Assembly (NCBI RefSeq): GCF_014145675.1
Contig: NZ_JACGZW010000004.1
Span: forward strand, 124,001-188,000
Source: Amycolatopsis dendrobii
GTDB taxonomy: Bacteria; Actinomycetota; Actinomycetes; Mycobacteriales; Pseudonocardiaceae
Length of the DNA: 64,000 nt
Direction: 5' to 3'
Positions 53,073 to 61,922 of the stretch are shown in pieces (within the stretch, counting starts at the first letter, position 1; the number at the start of each line of letters is the position of its first letter). Both the position numbers and the translations under genes were made by a program. A model generated the notes under the pieces. It had not been told where the DNA came from. It saw only the letters and a list, made by a program, of their open reading frames with translations, and made no database searches.

Positions 53073-53987
53073 GTGGTGCTGACCGACCGGATGCAGGAGA
53101 CCTACACGATCGGCGCGTGGGCGGCCGGCGGCACCGACGATGCCGGGTGCCGCTGGTCCGTTCCCGAGACGGATCTCCGCAACGGCACGGGCCGCAAAAC
53201 CCACATCACCGAACGGCCCTTCGGCGCCGGGGCGTACCGCTCGAGGTCGTATCTGGCCGGGCGGTCGATGTCCCTGCAGGGCTGGTGCATGCCGACGGTG
53301 GAGCCGTCGTGGCCGCTGCTCGTCGCCGCACGCCGCCGGTTCATGGGCCTGTTCCCGGAAGGCTCGCAGCAGCTGCTGGTCGTGGACGACGGCGTGCAGC
53401 CGCGGCAGATCACGGTCGAGCTGGCGGAAGCGGGCCGGAAGTGGTCCTGGTGGCCCGCCAACGGCGGCGCTGACTGGCAGCTTGACCTGTACGCCGCGGA
53501 CCCGCGGTGGCTGTCCACAGTGGAGCGATCGGCGAAGGCGACGCTGGCGAATGTCTCGGCGGACGGCCTCGACTGGGCGGCCGGGTCTCCGGGCGGTCTC
53601 GACTGGGCGGCGGGCTCGCCGGGCGGCCTGGACTGGGGCGTCAGCGGTACGGGCACGAACGTGCTGGCGATGCAGAACGACGGCATGGCAACGGAATGGC
53701 CGCTGCTGACGTTCAGCACGCCGTCGACGCTGCAGAACCCGACGTTGGTCGACCCGGCCACCGGCGGTGTCCTTGCCTACAGCGGGTCGATCGTCGCCGG
53801 GCAGACCCTGCGGATCGACTGCTCGCCGTTCTCCGCGACCCCGGTGACGCTCGACGGCGTCGACCGATCCGGCGCGCTCGGCAGCGCCAGGTTCATTTCT
53901 CTCCCGCCCGGTGCGTCCCGGGCGGTCCAGTTCACCGGCATCGGCGCGGGCCAGGTCGTGGCGACCTGGCACGACGCCGACGAATAG
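53073..53987 (+). CDS. Distal tail / minor tail protein
   Basis: 304 aa. First gene after the tape measure, where Dit-type proteins sit; sequence WSWWPANGGADWQLDLYAADPRW fits a phage tail domain. Residues ~165-190 hold three tandem GLDWAAGSPG-type repeats. GTG at 53073 (or 53076). Confidence 0.75.
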   Translation: MVLTDRMQETYTIGAWAAGGTDDAGCRWSVPETDLRNGTGRKTHITERPFGAGAYRSRSYLAGRSMSLQGWCMPTVEPSWPLLVAARRRFMGLFPEGSQQLLVVDDGVQPRQITVELAEAGRKWSWWPANGGADWQLDLYAADPRWLSTVERSAKATLANVSADGLDWAAGSPGGLDWAAGSPGGLDWGVSGTGTNVLAMQNDGMATEWPLLTFSTPSTLQNPTLVDPATGGVLAYSGSIVAGQTLRIDCSPFSATPVTLDGVDRSGALGSARFISLPPGASRAVQFTGIGAGQVVATWHDADE

Positions 53988-53999
53988 AAGGGGGTCGGG

Positions 54000-55199
54000 A
54001 TGACGAGCAACGCGTCCGGTACCGGGGCCTGGACCCTGCAGCAGCGCAACAACGCCCGGCAGGGCCGCGCCTTGGCGCAGAGCCTTTTCCTTGGCGCGTC
54101 GCAGAACGCGCCGCTGTCGGCGAACCGCTCCGGCGTGCTGTCGACCGCGTCGGACGGTACGCAGGCATACGACTTCCGGGTCACCGTCGCGTCCGGACTG
54201 ACGATGACTGTGCAGCCCGGCAGTGCGATCGTGAACCGGGCAGGGCAGGGCCCGTACCCGGCGTGGCGGGTCCCGGCCGCGGTCAACGTCACGTGCGACC
54301 CGGCACCCGCCACGAACCCGCGGAACGATCTGGTGGTGCTGAGGGTTTACGACGCGGCGCTCGGCGACGTCGTCCCGGCAGAGGGCCCGGTCGCGATCCA
54401 GGTCATCACTGGCAGCCCGGGACCCACGCCGGTCGACCCGGTGACAGCGGACGCGACCGGCACGGTCACCAACTGGGCTACCGCACCGGTGGGGTCGCAG
54501 GCCGCGGGCGGCGGTGTCGGGATCATCCTGGCGCGGGCGCAGGTATCGACCGGCGGCGTGATCACGCTGACCGACCTGCGTCGCTCGACCGGCCTGATCG
54601 GCGGCGTCCGGGTCCTGCTGCCGGGCGACAGCCTCACCGATCCCTCGTACATGCCCGGCGACATCGCGTGGTTCAACGGACATCGGTACTGGGACGGCAC
54701 GGCCTGGCAGGAGCTTTCCTCGTCGCTCGGCTACGCCAAGGGCCTTATCGCGAAGACCGTGTACAACAGCGAGGGCGTGTTCGACACGCAAACCGAGACC
54801 GTGGGCGACGGCGCGTCGTTCACGTTCGACCCGGCGCGCTCGTACCAGTTCGACTGGCAAGGCACCATCTCGGCCACCGCCGACCGGCCGTACATGAGCA
54901 TCGGGTGGCGCATCGCCAACGGCGGCACCGTGACCAACACGTCGCCGTTGATGTACAGCACCTTGCTGCCGATCCAGGGCAACGGCAAGTTCGACAAAGC
55001 CCATCTGACGTGCCCGATCAGCGGGGCGGCCATCGCCGCGCTGGGCATCAGCGCGGGCACGGTCCGGGCCGCCATCACGCACTACATCACCGCGGGCAAC
55101 GGCGGCAGCGGCTGGCAAGTCCGCGGCGACAACGGCGTGAGCCCGGCACTGCCGAACAAGCGGCACTTCGCCGTGTTCGACACCGGGCTGAGCCGGTGA
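54000..55199 (+). CDS. Minor tail protein, 399 aa
   Basis: Beta-rich (LTMTVQPGSAIVNRAGQGPY, NPRNDLVVLRVYDAALGD), a pattern common in actinophage tail-tip proteins, with a C-terminal receptor-type jelly-roll-like region (YQFDWQGTISATADRPYMS). Possibly host-recognition. GTGA overlap with the next gene. Confidence 0.7.
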   Translation: MTSNASGTGAWTLQQRNNARQGRALAQSLFLGASQNAPLSANRSGVLSTASDGTQAYDFRVTVASGLTMTVQPGSAIVNRAGQGPYPAWRVPAAVNVTCDPAPATNPRNDLVVLRVYDAALGDVVPAEGPVAIQVITGSPGPTPVDPVTADATGTVTNWATAPVGSQAAGGGVGIILARAQVSTGGVITLTDLRRSTGLIGGVRVLLPGDSLTDPSYMPGDIAWFNGHRYWDGTAWQELSSSLGYAKGLIAKTVYNSEGVFDTQTETVGDGASFTFDPARSYQFDWQGTISATADRPYMSIGWRIANGGTVTNTSPLMYSTLLPIQGNGKFDKAHLTCPISGAAIAALGISAGTVRAAITHYITAGNGGSGWQVRGDNGVSPALPNKRHFAVFDTGLSR

Positions 55200-56347
55200 C
55201 GTCCGTCGAGCGCGAATACGCCGCGGTCGCCTACGACACCGTCACCGGGAAGGTCGCGCGCGATCTGCAGCTCGCGGCCGAGCCGGAGTGGGCGGCCCAG
55301 ATCAACGACGCCGGGTCGTGGAAAATCACCGTTCCGATCGACGGCGCGGAACGCACCCGGCAGGTGCGCGAGTGGTGCGTCCCGGACAAGACCAGCGTCG
55401 CGGTGCTGCGCGGCGACCTGGTGTGCCAGGCAGGGCCAATCACCCCGTACGAGCCCTCGTCGGACGAAGCGGTGTTCACGGTGTCGGGCAAGGGGATCTG
55501 GGACATCCTGGACCGGCGCGCGCTGCACAACGCGGCGTGGAACCCGGCGACCGGGCAGCGGCTGACCGACCCGGCGGTGGACATCACGATCAACGGGACG
55601 CTGCCCTACATCGCCAGGGAGATCGTGAACCACCAGATCAACATGCAGTTCATCAGCGGGTCGAACCTGCCGATCGATCTGCCGACGATCGCCGCCGGCG
55701 GCACGAACACCCGCACCTATCACGGGTACGACATCGCGCCCGGCGGCCAGCGGCTGCGCGAGCTCACCCAGGTCGACAACGGCCCGGACGTAATCTTCCA
55801 GCCCTACCTCACCATGGTGGGAGGCGTGCGCTACATCCGGCACCGGATGCTGGTCGGGAACCCCTGGCTGACCCAGCCCGGCGTGGACCTGAGGTTCTTT
55901 TCCCGGCGCACGCTGACAAGCCTGGCCCTCGCGGGCGGTGTCCGGCCCACCGCGACCCGGGCGATCGTCAAGGGCAGCGGGAATGAAGCCGGGCAGCTCT
56001 ACGGGCTGGCGAGCGCAACGGACCTGATCTCGTCCGGGTGGCCCTTGACCGACGACATAAACACCAGCCACACCGACGCCAGCGTGCAATCCACTCTGGA
56101 CGGATGGGCGGCAGCGAACGTCGCGCTCGCCTCCGGGCAATCCGAACAGTGGCAAGCCACGGTCCTGGCCGACGCGGACCCGCAGCTGAGCAGCTACATT
56201 CCCGGCCACTTCGCCACCTACTCGGTGACCGACCACATCTACCTGCCGGACGGCGACTACCGGTGGCGGTTGATCGGGGTGTCCCGCGGCGGATCCACGC
56301 CGCGCGACCGCGTCGACCACCAACTGCAAGCCGTCCGCGCCGACTAG
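55196..56347 (+). CDS. Minor tail protein (ReqiPepy6 gp37-like)
   Basis: 383 aa. YDTVTGKVARDLQLAAEPEW, WCVPDKTSVAVLRGD and a VSGKGIWDILDRR segment match the gp37-like tail proteins of Rhodococcus and related phages, probably the tail-hub (Tal-like) component. GTG start. Confidence 0.78.
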   Translation: MTSVEREYAAVAYDTVTGKVARDLQLAAEPEWAAQINDAGSWKITVPIDGAERTRQVREWCVPDKTSVAVLRGDLVCQAGPITPYEPSSDEAVFTVSGKGIWDILDRRALHNAAWNPATGQRLTDPAVDITINGTLPYIAREIVNHQINMQFISGSNLPIDLPTIAAGGTNTRTYHGYDIAPGGQRLRELTQVDNGPDVIFQPYLTMVGGVRYIRHRMLVGNPWLTQPGVDLRFFSRRTLTSLALAGGVRPTATRAIVKGSGNEAGQLYGLASATDLISSGWPLTDDINTSHTDASVQSTLDGWAAANVALASGQSEQWQATVLADADPQLSSYIPGHFATYSVTDHIYLPDGDYRWRLIGVSRGGSTPRDRVDHQLQAVRAD

Positions 56348-56357
56348 GAGGTGCGCC

Positions 56358-57095
56358 GTGGTCGCGAACGACCCGGTCGAACGCCCGGACAGCATCGACT
56401 TCCTCAAGAACCGGATCCGCGACCTGCAACAGCAGATCGACGCGTTGACACGGCAATCGAAATTCCCGTTCTCCATCGGCCACAACGGGACGCCCGATTT
56501 CGAAGTGCTGCCGGACCCGGCCGACCCGTCCGGCGGCGCGAAGGTCCGGATCCTGAATGGATCCGGGCAGCCGATTATGGAGACGTTCTACTCGACCACG
56601 TACAACGGCAAAGCCGCGCGGATGCTGGACCTGGCCGGAGCCTCGATGTGGGCGCAGGACCAGCTGGCCGGGTACGGTATCTCGCACCCCAGCCTCACCG
56701 GCTGGCTCGCCCCGGACTTCTACGGGCAAGGGCTCAATCCATTCGGCACCGGCGCGGAGACTTCGGTCGCGACCGGACAGTTCTTCGCCTACAACCCGGC
56801 ATGGCGGCTCGGCGCGCTCGTGCGCACCGGAGGCACTGGCCTGGTGAGCTGGCGGTTCAGCATCGCCTACAACGGCGGGACCGTGTACGGGCCGCTCACC
56901 ACCGGCGCGACAGGCAACTTCTACATCGGCTCCACACTGCTGCTGCCTGCCAGCGCGATGGCCAACCAGGTGACCGCGTCCCTGCTCGTCACCAACACGT
57001 CCGCGGCCCAGACCATCCAGGTCTCGCCGACACGCTGCTACGGCGTCTCGGCCGCGCAGTACTACATCGACAACGGCCTGCCCCTCCCGTTCTAG
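56358..57095 (+). CDS. Minor tail / tail fibre protein
   Basis: 245 aa. N-terminal coiled coil (IDFLKNRIRDLQQQIDALTRQ) for trimerisation followed by beta-rich sequence. The C-terminus (LPLPF) is hydrophobic. Likely a trimeric fibre for receptor contact. GTG start with AGGAGGTG upstream. Confidence 0.7.
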   Translation: MVANDPVERPDSIDFLKNRIRDLQQQIDALTRQSKFPFSIGHNGTPDFEVLPDPADPSGGAKVRILNGSGQPIMETFYSTTYNGKAARMLDLAGASMWAQDQLAGYGISHPSLTGWLAPDFYGQGLNPFGTGAETSVATGQFFAYNPAWRLGALVRTGGTGLVSWRFSIAYNGGTVYGPLTTGATGNFYIGSTLLLPASAMANQVTASLLVTNTSAAQTIQVSPTRCYGVSAAQYYIDNGLPLPF

Positions 57096-57107
57096 GAGCG
57101 TCCTCAC

Positions 57108-57365
57108 GTGAGCACCTTCGCCTTCCCCAAACTGCAGTACGCCGTCTGGGACGGCACAAACGTCGCCGAGATCGGGGAGTTCGTGCACGGCGCGTTCGTC
57201 GCCGCCGACGGATCCCTGCAGTACCCGGGAGTCCCCGGCATGGGAGTCCCGATCACGTCGGATCACGGCGTGTACGTCGTCGGCACTCCCGGCGGGGTGT
57301 ACCCGATCGGCGTGTTCGCCACCGAGGTCGAGTTCCTCGCCGCGTACTCGCCGGTTTCCAACTGA
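57108..57365 (+). CDS. Hypothetical tail-associated protein, 85 aa
   Basis: Beta-rich (VAEIGEFVHGAFVAADGSLQY, GVYPIGVFATEVEFLAAY). Between fibre and lysis genes. Function unknown. Confidence 0.55.
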   Translation: MSTFAFPKLQYAVWDGTNVAEIGEFVHGAFVAADGSLQYPGVPGMGVPITSDHGVYVVGTPGGVYPIGVFATEVEFLAAYSPVSN

Positions 57366-57402
57366 CGGCGCGACCGTCCACTGTGCACGAAAGGGGGCGA
57401 AG

Positions 57403-57648
57403 TTGAGTGATCTCGCCTCGCTGCTTCCCGGCATCGCGGCCGTCATCACCTCCATCGGCGGCATCGTCACTGCCATCTACGCCATCAACCGCGGCTCCAA
57501 ACGCGAACGCCGCCGCGCTGCCGAGAAGGTCATCGACCGTTTGCTCGACGGGCCGGACGAGGACGACGAAGACGATGACGACCGGAGCGAGGCGATCGCC
57601 GAACTCCTCGACGAGCTGCTCAAGCGCCGAGAAGGTGACGACTCATGA
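57403..57648 (+). CDS. Small membrane protein, candidate holin
   Basis: 81 aa. One N-terminal helix (LLPGIAAVITSIGGIVTAIYAI), a basic patch (RGSKRERRRAAEK) and an acidic stretch (DEDDEDDDDRSE). TTG start with AAAGGGGG upstream. First gene of the lysis module; could be a holin or antiholin. Confidence 0.55.
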   Translation: MSDLASLLPGIAAVITSIGGIVTAIYAINRGSKRERRRAAEKVIDRLLDGPDEDDEDDDDRSEAIAELLDELLKRREGDDS

Positions 57649-58355
57649 CGGGTGAGATCGACCGGGCCATCGTGCAGCCCGCCGCGGACAAGAGCCGGGA
57701 CCGGCGCGCGCACCGGCTGCTGTGGCTCGGCGCGCTGCTCGCCCTCGCGGGCGTCGTCTGGTTGGCGGTGCAGCTTTTCGGGCAGGGCAGCGAGATCGCG
57801 GCGCTGAAGCAGACCAGCGACGCGCGCGGCGCCGACGTCGGGCGGCTGGCCGCGCAGGTGAAAGCGCTCGGCGGGACACCGGTCGTGCAGCCGCCCGCGG
57901 CGACGCCGGTTCCGGTCGATCCGGCGACGCTGCGCCAGGCCGCCCGGCAAGCGGTCGACGACTACTGCTCGCTGCGCGACCAATGCCGCGGCGCGAACGG
58001 CACCACTCCGGATTTCGACGCGCTCACCACCGCGGTGCTCGCGAAGATCCCGATCCCGAAGAACGGCGCCGACGGCCACGACGGACGCGACGCACCGGTT
58101 CCGGACTATCCCGCGCTGGTGGCCTCGGCGGTCGCGTCCTACTGCGACGCACACGACCAATGCCGCGGCAAACCTGGCACCGACGGGAAGAACGGCAACG
58201 ACGGCGCTCCGGGTCCCGCGTGCCCGTCGGGGTTTGAGCTGCGCGATGCCGTGATCACCGCACCGGACGGAACCACTTACCGGGGCAAGGCGTGCGTCGA
58301 CCCGGGCAGCAGCGCACCGCCCTCCGCCTACCCGCCGCCCACGACTGGAGGATGA
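57645..58355 (+). CDS. Membrane-anchored collagen-like protein
   Basis: 236 aa. One membrane helix (LLWLGALLALAGVVWLAVQLF), a coiled coil, then a duplicated unit (DDYCSLRDQCRGANG ... ASYCDAHDQCRGKPG) joined to Gly-X-Y-like runs (GKPGTDGKNGNDGAPGPAC) and a Pro-rich tail. ATGA overlap with the candidate holin, immediately before the endolysin. Probably exported, with disulfides; role in lysis or adhesion is not known. Confidence 0.65.
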   Translation: MTGEIDRAIVQPAADKSRDRRAHRLLWLGALLALAGVVWLAVQLFGQGSEIAALKQTSDARGADVGRLAAQVKALGGTPVVQPPAATPVPVDPATLRQAARQAVDDYCSLRDQCRGANGTTPDFDALTTAVLAKIPIPKNGADGHDGRDAPVPDYPALVASAVASYCDAHDQCRGKPGTDGKNGNDGAPGPACPSGFELRDAVITAPDGTTYRGKACVDPGSSAPPSAYPPPTTGG

Positions 58356-58358
58356 CCC

Positions 58359-59285
58359 ATGGCTCGATGGGCCGACTACTCCGCCGGACGACCGTCCGGC
58401 GCCGCGCTGCGCAAGGCCGGGTTCTCCGGCGTGATCCGCTACATCGGACTCGGCAGCGAGGGCAAGCAGCTCGTCGCCAGCGAGTACCGCGACCTCGTCA
58501 GCGAGTTCGGTGCGGCCAACGTGCTGCTCGTCGCCGAGGCCGGGACGGGCGACGCGTGGGGCACCGAGACCGATGACGACTACGCCCGCGGCGTCGCCTA
58601 CGGCCGGATCGCGCTCGCCGACGCCCGGGCGCAGGGCGTGCCGGACTGGGTCGGGCTCGCCTGCGCGGCCGACGCGCACGCGCAGGCGTTCCAACTCGAC
58701 GACGTGGTCCGCTACGCCAGCGGATTCCGCGACGCGGTCGGACAAGCGCGCTGCGGGTTCTACGGCTTCTCCGAAACCCTCGCCGCCGTGCACAACGCGG
58801 GGATCGGTTCCTGGTACTGGCGCTGCGGATCCGAACCCACCCAGGCCGAGAAGCAGTGGGTCAACTTCTGGCAGCGCAACCGCGACCCCCAGCGGATCAC
58901 CGTCGCCGGAATCCCGTGCGACATCAACGAGGTCTACCGCATCCCCACCACGGAGGACGACATGCCCAGCATCAACGATCTGCTCGACGCGTCCGTCGGC
59001 AAACGCGCCGACGGCTCCACCGTGTCGGTCAAGGACGCGCTCGTGAACACCTACCTCGCGCAGTTCCAGGGCGGCGGCGACGGCGGCGCGCTCGCGGTCA
59101 AGGCAGGCATCAACACGCTGAACGCGAAGGTCGACGCGCTGACCGCGGCCGTGGCGAAGCTCGCCGCGGACCCGGAGATCACCCCGGACGCGCTCAAGGC
59201 GATGCTGAACGAAGCCATCGCGAACAACGTCAAGATCACCGGAACCGTGGCGATCACCGGCGCGAACGCCGAGGCCGGCCAGTGA
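58359..59285 (+). CDS. lysA: Endolysin with DUF1906 glycoside-hydrolase-like domain
   Basis: 308 aa. Residues 1-200 form a DUF1906/Rv2525c-like TIM barrel of the GH25-like group (WADYSAGRPSGAALRKAGFS, GLGSEGKQLVASEYRDLV, WYWRCGSEPTQ), expected to cut peptidoglycan. The C-terminal helical region (INTLNAKVDALTAAVAKLA) may multimerise. No signal peptide, so a holin is needed for export. Confidence 0.82.
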   Translation: MARWADYSAGRPSGAALRKAGFSGVIRYIGLGSEGKQLVASEYRDLVSEFGAANVLLVAEAGTGDAWGTETDDDYARGVAYGRIALADARAQGVPDWVGLACAADAHAQAFQLDDVVRYASGFRDAVGQARCGFYGFSETLAAVHNAGIGSWYWRCGSEPTQAEKQWVNFWQRNRDPQRITVAGIPCDINEVYRIPTTEDDMPSINDLLDASVGKRADGSTVSVKDALVNTYLAQFQGGGDGGALAVKAGINTLNAKVDALTAAVAKLAADPEITPDALKAMLNEAIANNVKITGTVAITGANAEAGQ

Positions 59286-59590
59286 CCGGCCAGCACGCCG
59301 ACCCGATCGGCGCACCCAGCTTCCCGCAGCGGCTCGCTGACTGGGCCGCCCGGTTCCGCAAGGCCCTCGCCGCGGTTCTCACGATCGCGGCTGTCCCCGG
59401 CGTCCTCGGCCTGATCAACCTGATCCCGGGCGTACACCTCGACGCCGCCACGTTCGCCACCATCGTGACCGTCGTCGGCGCGCTCGCCGGAGGCGGCGTG
59501 GTCGCAGCGGTCCCGAACAAACCGCCGAACCCGCCGGCCGTGGACCCGCTGTACGCCGAGGACGTACCCCGGATCCCGAAACCCGAATAG
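59282..59590 (+). CDS. Holin
   Basis: 102 aa with two membrane helices (ALAAVLTIAAVPGVLGLINLI, FATIVTVVGALAGGGVVAAV) and a short acidic/proline tail. Directly after the endolysin with a GTGA overlap, the usual actinophage holin position. Confidence 0.75.
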   Translation: MTGQHADPIGAPSFPQRLADWAARFRKALAAVLTIAAVPGVLGLINLIPGVHLDAATFATIVTVVGALAGGGVVAAVPNKPPNPPAVDPLYAEDVPRIPKPE

Positions 59591-59611
59591 CCGCTGGCTG
59601 CAAACCAACGA

Positions 59612-59643
59612 CGAGGGCCCCGCGCAGATGCGCGGGGCCCTCG
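59612..59643. terminator. Terminator of the late operon
   Basis: Perfect 15-bp inverted repeat (CGAGGGCCCCGCGCA / complement) with a GA loop. Ends the rightward late transcript and the leftward 59657 gene. Confidence 0.85.
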
Positions 59644-59656
59644 ATTCGCGTCTGGG

Positions 59657-60130
59657 TCAGGGACGGACGGTGCAGTCGACACCATCAGCCCGAGGGGAGG
59701 ACGAGGCAACGAGCTCGCCATCGCGATAGATTTTGCAGCCGTTCAACTTGTCCACGCCGTCGATCGCCCAGCCTCGGCCGCCTGTGACCGCCACCGAGAT
59801 CATCTGAGAGGTGGCCGGGCTTGAGGTCGCAAACTCGATCGTCTTATCCCCGACCAGCGGCGTGGACGGCGGGGTGCCGCCAACAACCTTGCTGCCGTTC
59901 TGATCAACCGTGGCGTTCGGGTCGCCGCCGTCGTTCCGCATGAAGGTGAACGTCGAGCCTGTCTCGCCGGTCAGTTCAACGCGGTAGTTGTGGCTTTCGG
60001 ATGCACCGCTCGCCTGCTGCAGGTTGATGAAGGCCAGCACGACGGCCACTGCCGCGAGGACGACGCCGCCAACCACGATAAGCATCCGTCTGCTGCGTCG
60101 AACCGATTGAGTCCCCGCTGCCCCAGCCAT
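59657..60130 (-). CDS. Membrane-anchored MmpS-like protein (moron)
   Basis: 157 aa. One N-terminal helix (MLIVVGGVVLAAVAVVLAFI) and an exported beta domain. The ending (TVTGGRGWAIDGVDKLNGCKIYRDGELVAS...DCTV) resembles the C-terminal half of mycobacterial MmpS proteins, in which a Cys-containing CxIxxDGxxV strand is conserved. Opposite strand to the late genes, so probably expressed in the lysogen. Confidence 0.6.
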   Translation of the reverse strand: MAGAAGTQSVRRSRRMLIVVGGVVLAAVAVVLAFINLQQASGASESHNYRVELTGETGSTFTFMRNDGGDPNATVDQNGSKVVGGTPPSTPLVGDKTIEFATSSPATSQMISVAVTGGRGWAIDGVDKLNGCKIYRDGELVASSSPRADGVDCTVRP

Positions 60131-60570
60131 CTCGACTCCTGATTGTCGGCTATGTCCACCGATTGTTCGCGTTGATCACCTCTGGTGTTACAAGGTGACG
60201 GGACCGGCGGCCGGCGGGTGGCTTGGTGGGCCGGTGACCGAGGAGTGCGGTCACCGGCCCTTCCCCGCGGATCCATTCGCGGGGCTCACCAGTCGACGTC
60301 GCGACTGGGAGATGGATGGACGGCAGCCCTCCAGGAAAGAAGGGGGAAAAGAGGAGGGCCGCCGCCCGCGCGCCCCGTCCCGTGGGGCGCAACCCGGATA
60401 CCGCAGCGGTGTCGGGGGAGCCGTCGCAGCTACCGGGGTGATCCGGGTGGCCGGTGGCCGCTCCGCGCTTGAGCAGCCACCGGCCTGCGCGCTCTCGGGA
60501 AAGAGCGCACCCCAGCACGACGACGGCCCAGGAACAGACCAAGGTGGGAGGCCGGTGTCGTGTTGGGAGT
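60131..60570. other. Structured non-coding stretch
   Basis: No credible gene. Contains five hairpins: 13-bp stem at 60228-60260, 7-bp at 60263-60284, 7-bp at 60326-60359 with a purine-only 20-base loop, 7-bp at 60370-60390, and 7-bp at 60489-60508. Could be an RNA element or clustered terminators. Confidence 0.5.
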
Positions 60571-60735
60571 TCATCGACGGCCCATGTGCGAGCCGGGCGC
60601 AGTGACCCCGTGGCGCGGATACTTTTGGTTGATGTAGTGGACCCACGCGTCCACGCTCGCGTCCGGACCCGGTTCGACGGGTTCGGGTTTCTGCTCCGTC
60701 GTCTCGGGAGCGACGGTCTCGGGTGTTTCGTCCAT
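60571..60735 (-). CDS. Small protein, 54 aa
   Basis: Glu/Pro/Thr-rich N-terminus (DETPETVAPETTEQKPEPVE) and a helical end (SVDAWVHYINQKY). Last of three minus-strand accessory genes. No family recognised. Confidence 0.45.
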   Translation of the reverse strand: MDETPETVAPETTEQKPEPVEPGPDASVDAWVHYINQKYPRHGVTAPGSHMGRR

Positions 60736-60740
60736 CGTGG

Positions 60741-61037
60741 TCACCGGGCAAGTCCGGTGCAGCCGGGGCACCAGTTAGCATCGCCGAACCCAGCCGAGGC
60801 GAGCTCGCTGCGCTCGTGGCGTTCCGGATAGGGATCGTTGCCGGAGCACCACGGGATCAGCCACTGCACGGACGGGTCCGCGAGTTCGCGTTTCCAGTAG
60901 CGATGCACGGTCCGGCGGTGTGAGGCGGTTGGGTCGGCGTGCACCCGCAACGTGAGTTCCGTCGTGCGTGCTGGATGCACAGCGCGGGTGATCGCTGCTA
61001 CTTCCTCGGCGGGCAGCTCGCCGCACAGGGTGTCCAT
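60741..61037 (-). CDS. Hypothetical protein, 98 aa
   Basis: Helical N-terminal part (AEEVAAITRAVHPARTTELT), a basic middle (HRYWKRELADPSVQWLI) and a CPGC end. Starts directly at the upstream gene's stop (TGA then ATG). Function unknown. Confidence 0.5.
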   Translation of the reverse strand: MDTLCGELPAEEVAAITRAVHPARTTELTLRVHADPTASHRRTVHRYWKRELADPSVQWLIPWCSGNDPYPERHERSELASAGFGDANWCPGCTGLAR

Positions 61038-61268
61038 TCAGGCACCTCCCGGGTGGCTGAGCAGTTCAGTCAGCGCAGCGCGCACGTTCTTGATGAGGGC
61101 GTTCCCCTCGGCGCGGGGGAGGGTGGCTGTCGGGCCATGCGCGATCCCGAGAGCAACCACTTCCTTGCCGTCGGCGTTGCGCGTGATCCCGGTAATCACG
61201 TTCACCTTCCGGCCGATGGTGTCGGTGGTGCTGATCGTGCGTTGTTGACGCCACCCGCGTTGTTGCAT
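61038..61268 (-). CDS. Hypothetical protein, 76 aa
   Basis: Alpha/beta (TIGRKVNVITGITRNADGKEV...LGIAHGPTATLPRAEG). Start ATG at 61268. First of the leftward accessory operon and divergent from the NUDIX gene with ~130 bp between. No family recognised. Confidence 0.5.
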   Translation of the reverse strand: MQQRGWRQQRTISTTDTIGRKVNVITGITRNADGKEVVALGIAHGPTATLPRAEGNALIKNVRAALTELLSHPGGA

Positions 61269-61401
61269 GCGAGCGAGTATTTCTGAGAGTGATGGCCTGT
61301 AACACAGCCAGTAACGATCAACTCGCGCGCGGCACAGACCCAAACTAGGCGTGATTGGCCTAGAACTTTCAAACGGGCTGGGCCTCTGTACCCTCCCGGC
61401 T

Positions 61402-61893
61402 GTGGATCTCCTGCCGTTCGATGAGTACGTACGCTCGCTCCCTCGGAAGCGAATGTCGGCAGGAGTCCTGATTCGGGACGACGCCGAGCGTGTCCTTTTC
61501 GTCGTACCGTCCTACAAGGAGCACTGGGACATTCCCGGTGGCGTGTGCGAGGACGGCGAGGCACCGTGGCGCACAGCTCGCCGGGAGTGTGCCGAGGAGA
61601 TCGGGATCGATCGGTCTCTCGGTCCGCTGCTGGTGATCGACTACGTCCCTTCCGACGGTCGGATGCCGGAGGGGCTCGCATTCATCTTCGACGGCGGGCG
61701 AATTACCGCGGACGATGCGGCGCGCTTGAAGCTCACCGATCCCGAGATCTTGTCGGTCCAGCTGTTGTCGCTCGACGACGCCGCACCGCGTTTGAAGCCG
61801 TCACTCGGTCGGCGGATCCACGCCGCGCTTGCCGCCGTGCAGGCTGGCGAAGCCCCCGTGATCTGCGAGGATGGCCACCCGGTCACGGGGTAG
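61402..61893 (+). CDS. NUDIX hydrolase (pif-like?)
   Basis: 163 aa. NUDIX box GGVCEDGEAPWRTARRECAEEIGI-type (Gly-x5-Glu-x7-Arg-Glu-x2-Glu-Glu) is complete. GTG at 61402 begins MDLLPFDEYVRSLPRKR, a start seen in actinomycete proteins of this group. NUDIX proteins are regular cargo of actinomycete integrative conjugative elements; in pSAM2 the NUDIX-containing Pif confers entry immunity. Upstream partner of the XRE regulator. Confidence 0.82.
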   Translation: MDLLPFDEYVRSLPRKRMSAGVLIRDDAERVLFVVPSYKEHWDIPGGVCEDGEAPWRTARRECAEEIGIDRSLGPLLVIDYVPSDGRMPEGLAFIFDGGRITADDAARLKLTDPEILSVQLLSLDDAAPRLKPSLGRRIHAALAAVQAGEAPVICEDGHPVTG

Positions 61894-61922
61894 TACCGAC
61901 CGGCCGCAGGGGAGGAACATTC

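Noticed and set aside
53568..53640. Short tandem repeats considered as a CRISPR-like array
   Set aside because: They are in-frame protein repeats without spacers; no CRISPR array or cas gene is in the window.
53507..55195. Long frame upstream of the gp37-like tail gene
   Set aside because: It overlaps two convincing tail genes in another frame; family sequence begins only at 55196.
60555..60605. A 16-residue peptide frame (MSCWEFIDGPC...) after the hairpin region
   Set aside because: Too short and with a poorly spaced ribosome-binding site; no supporting context.
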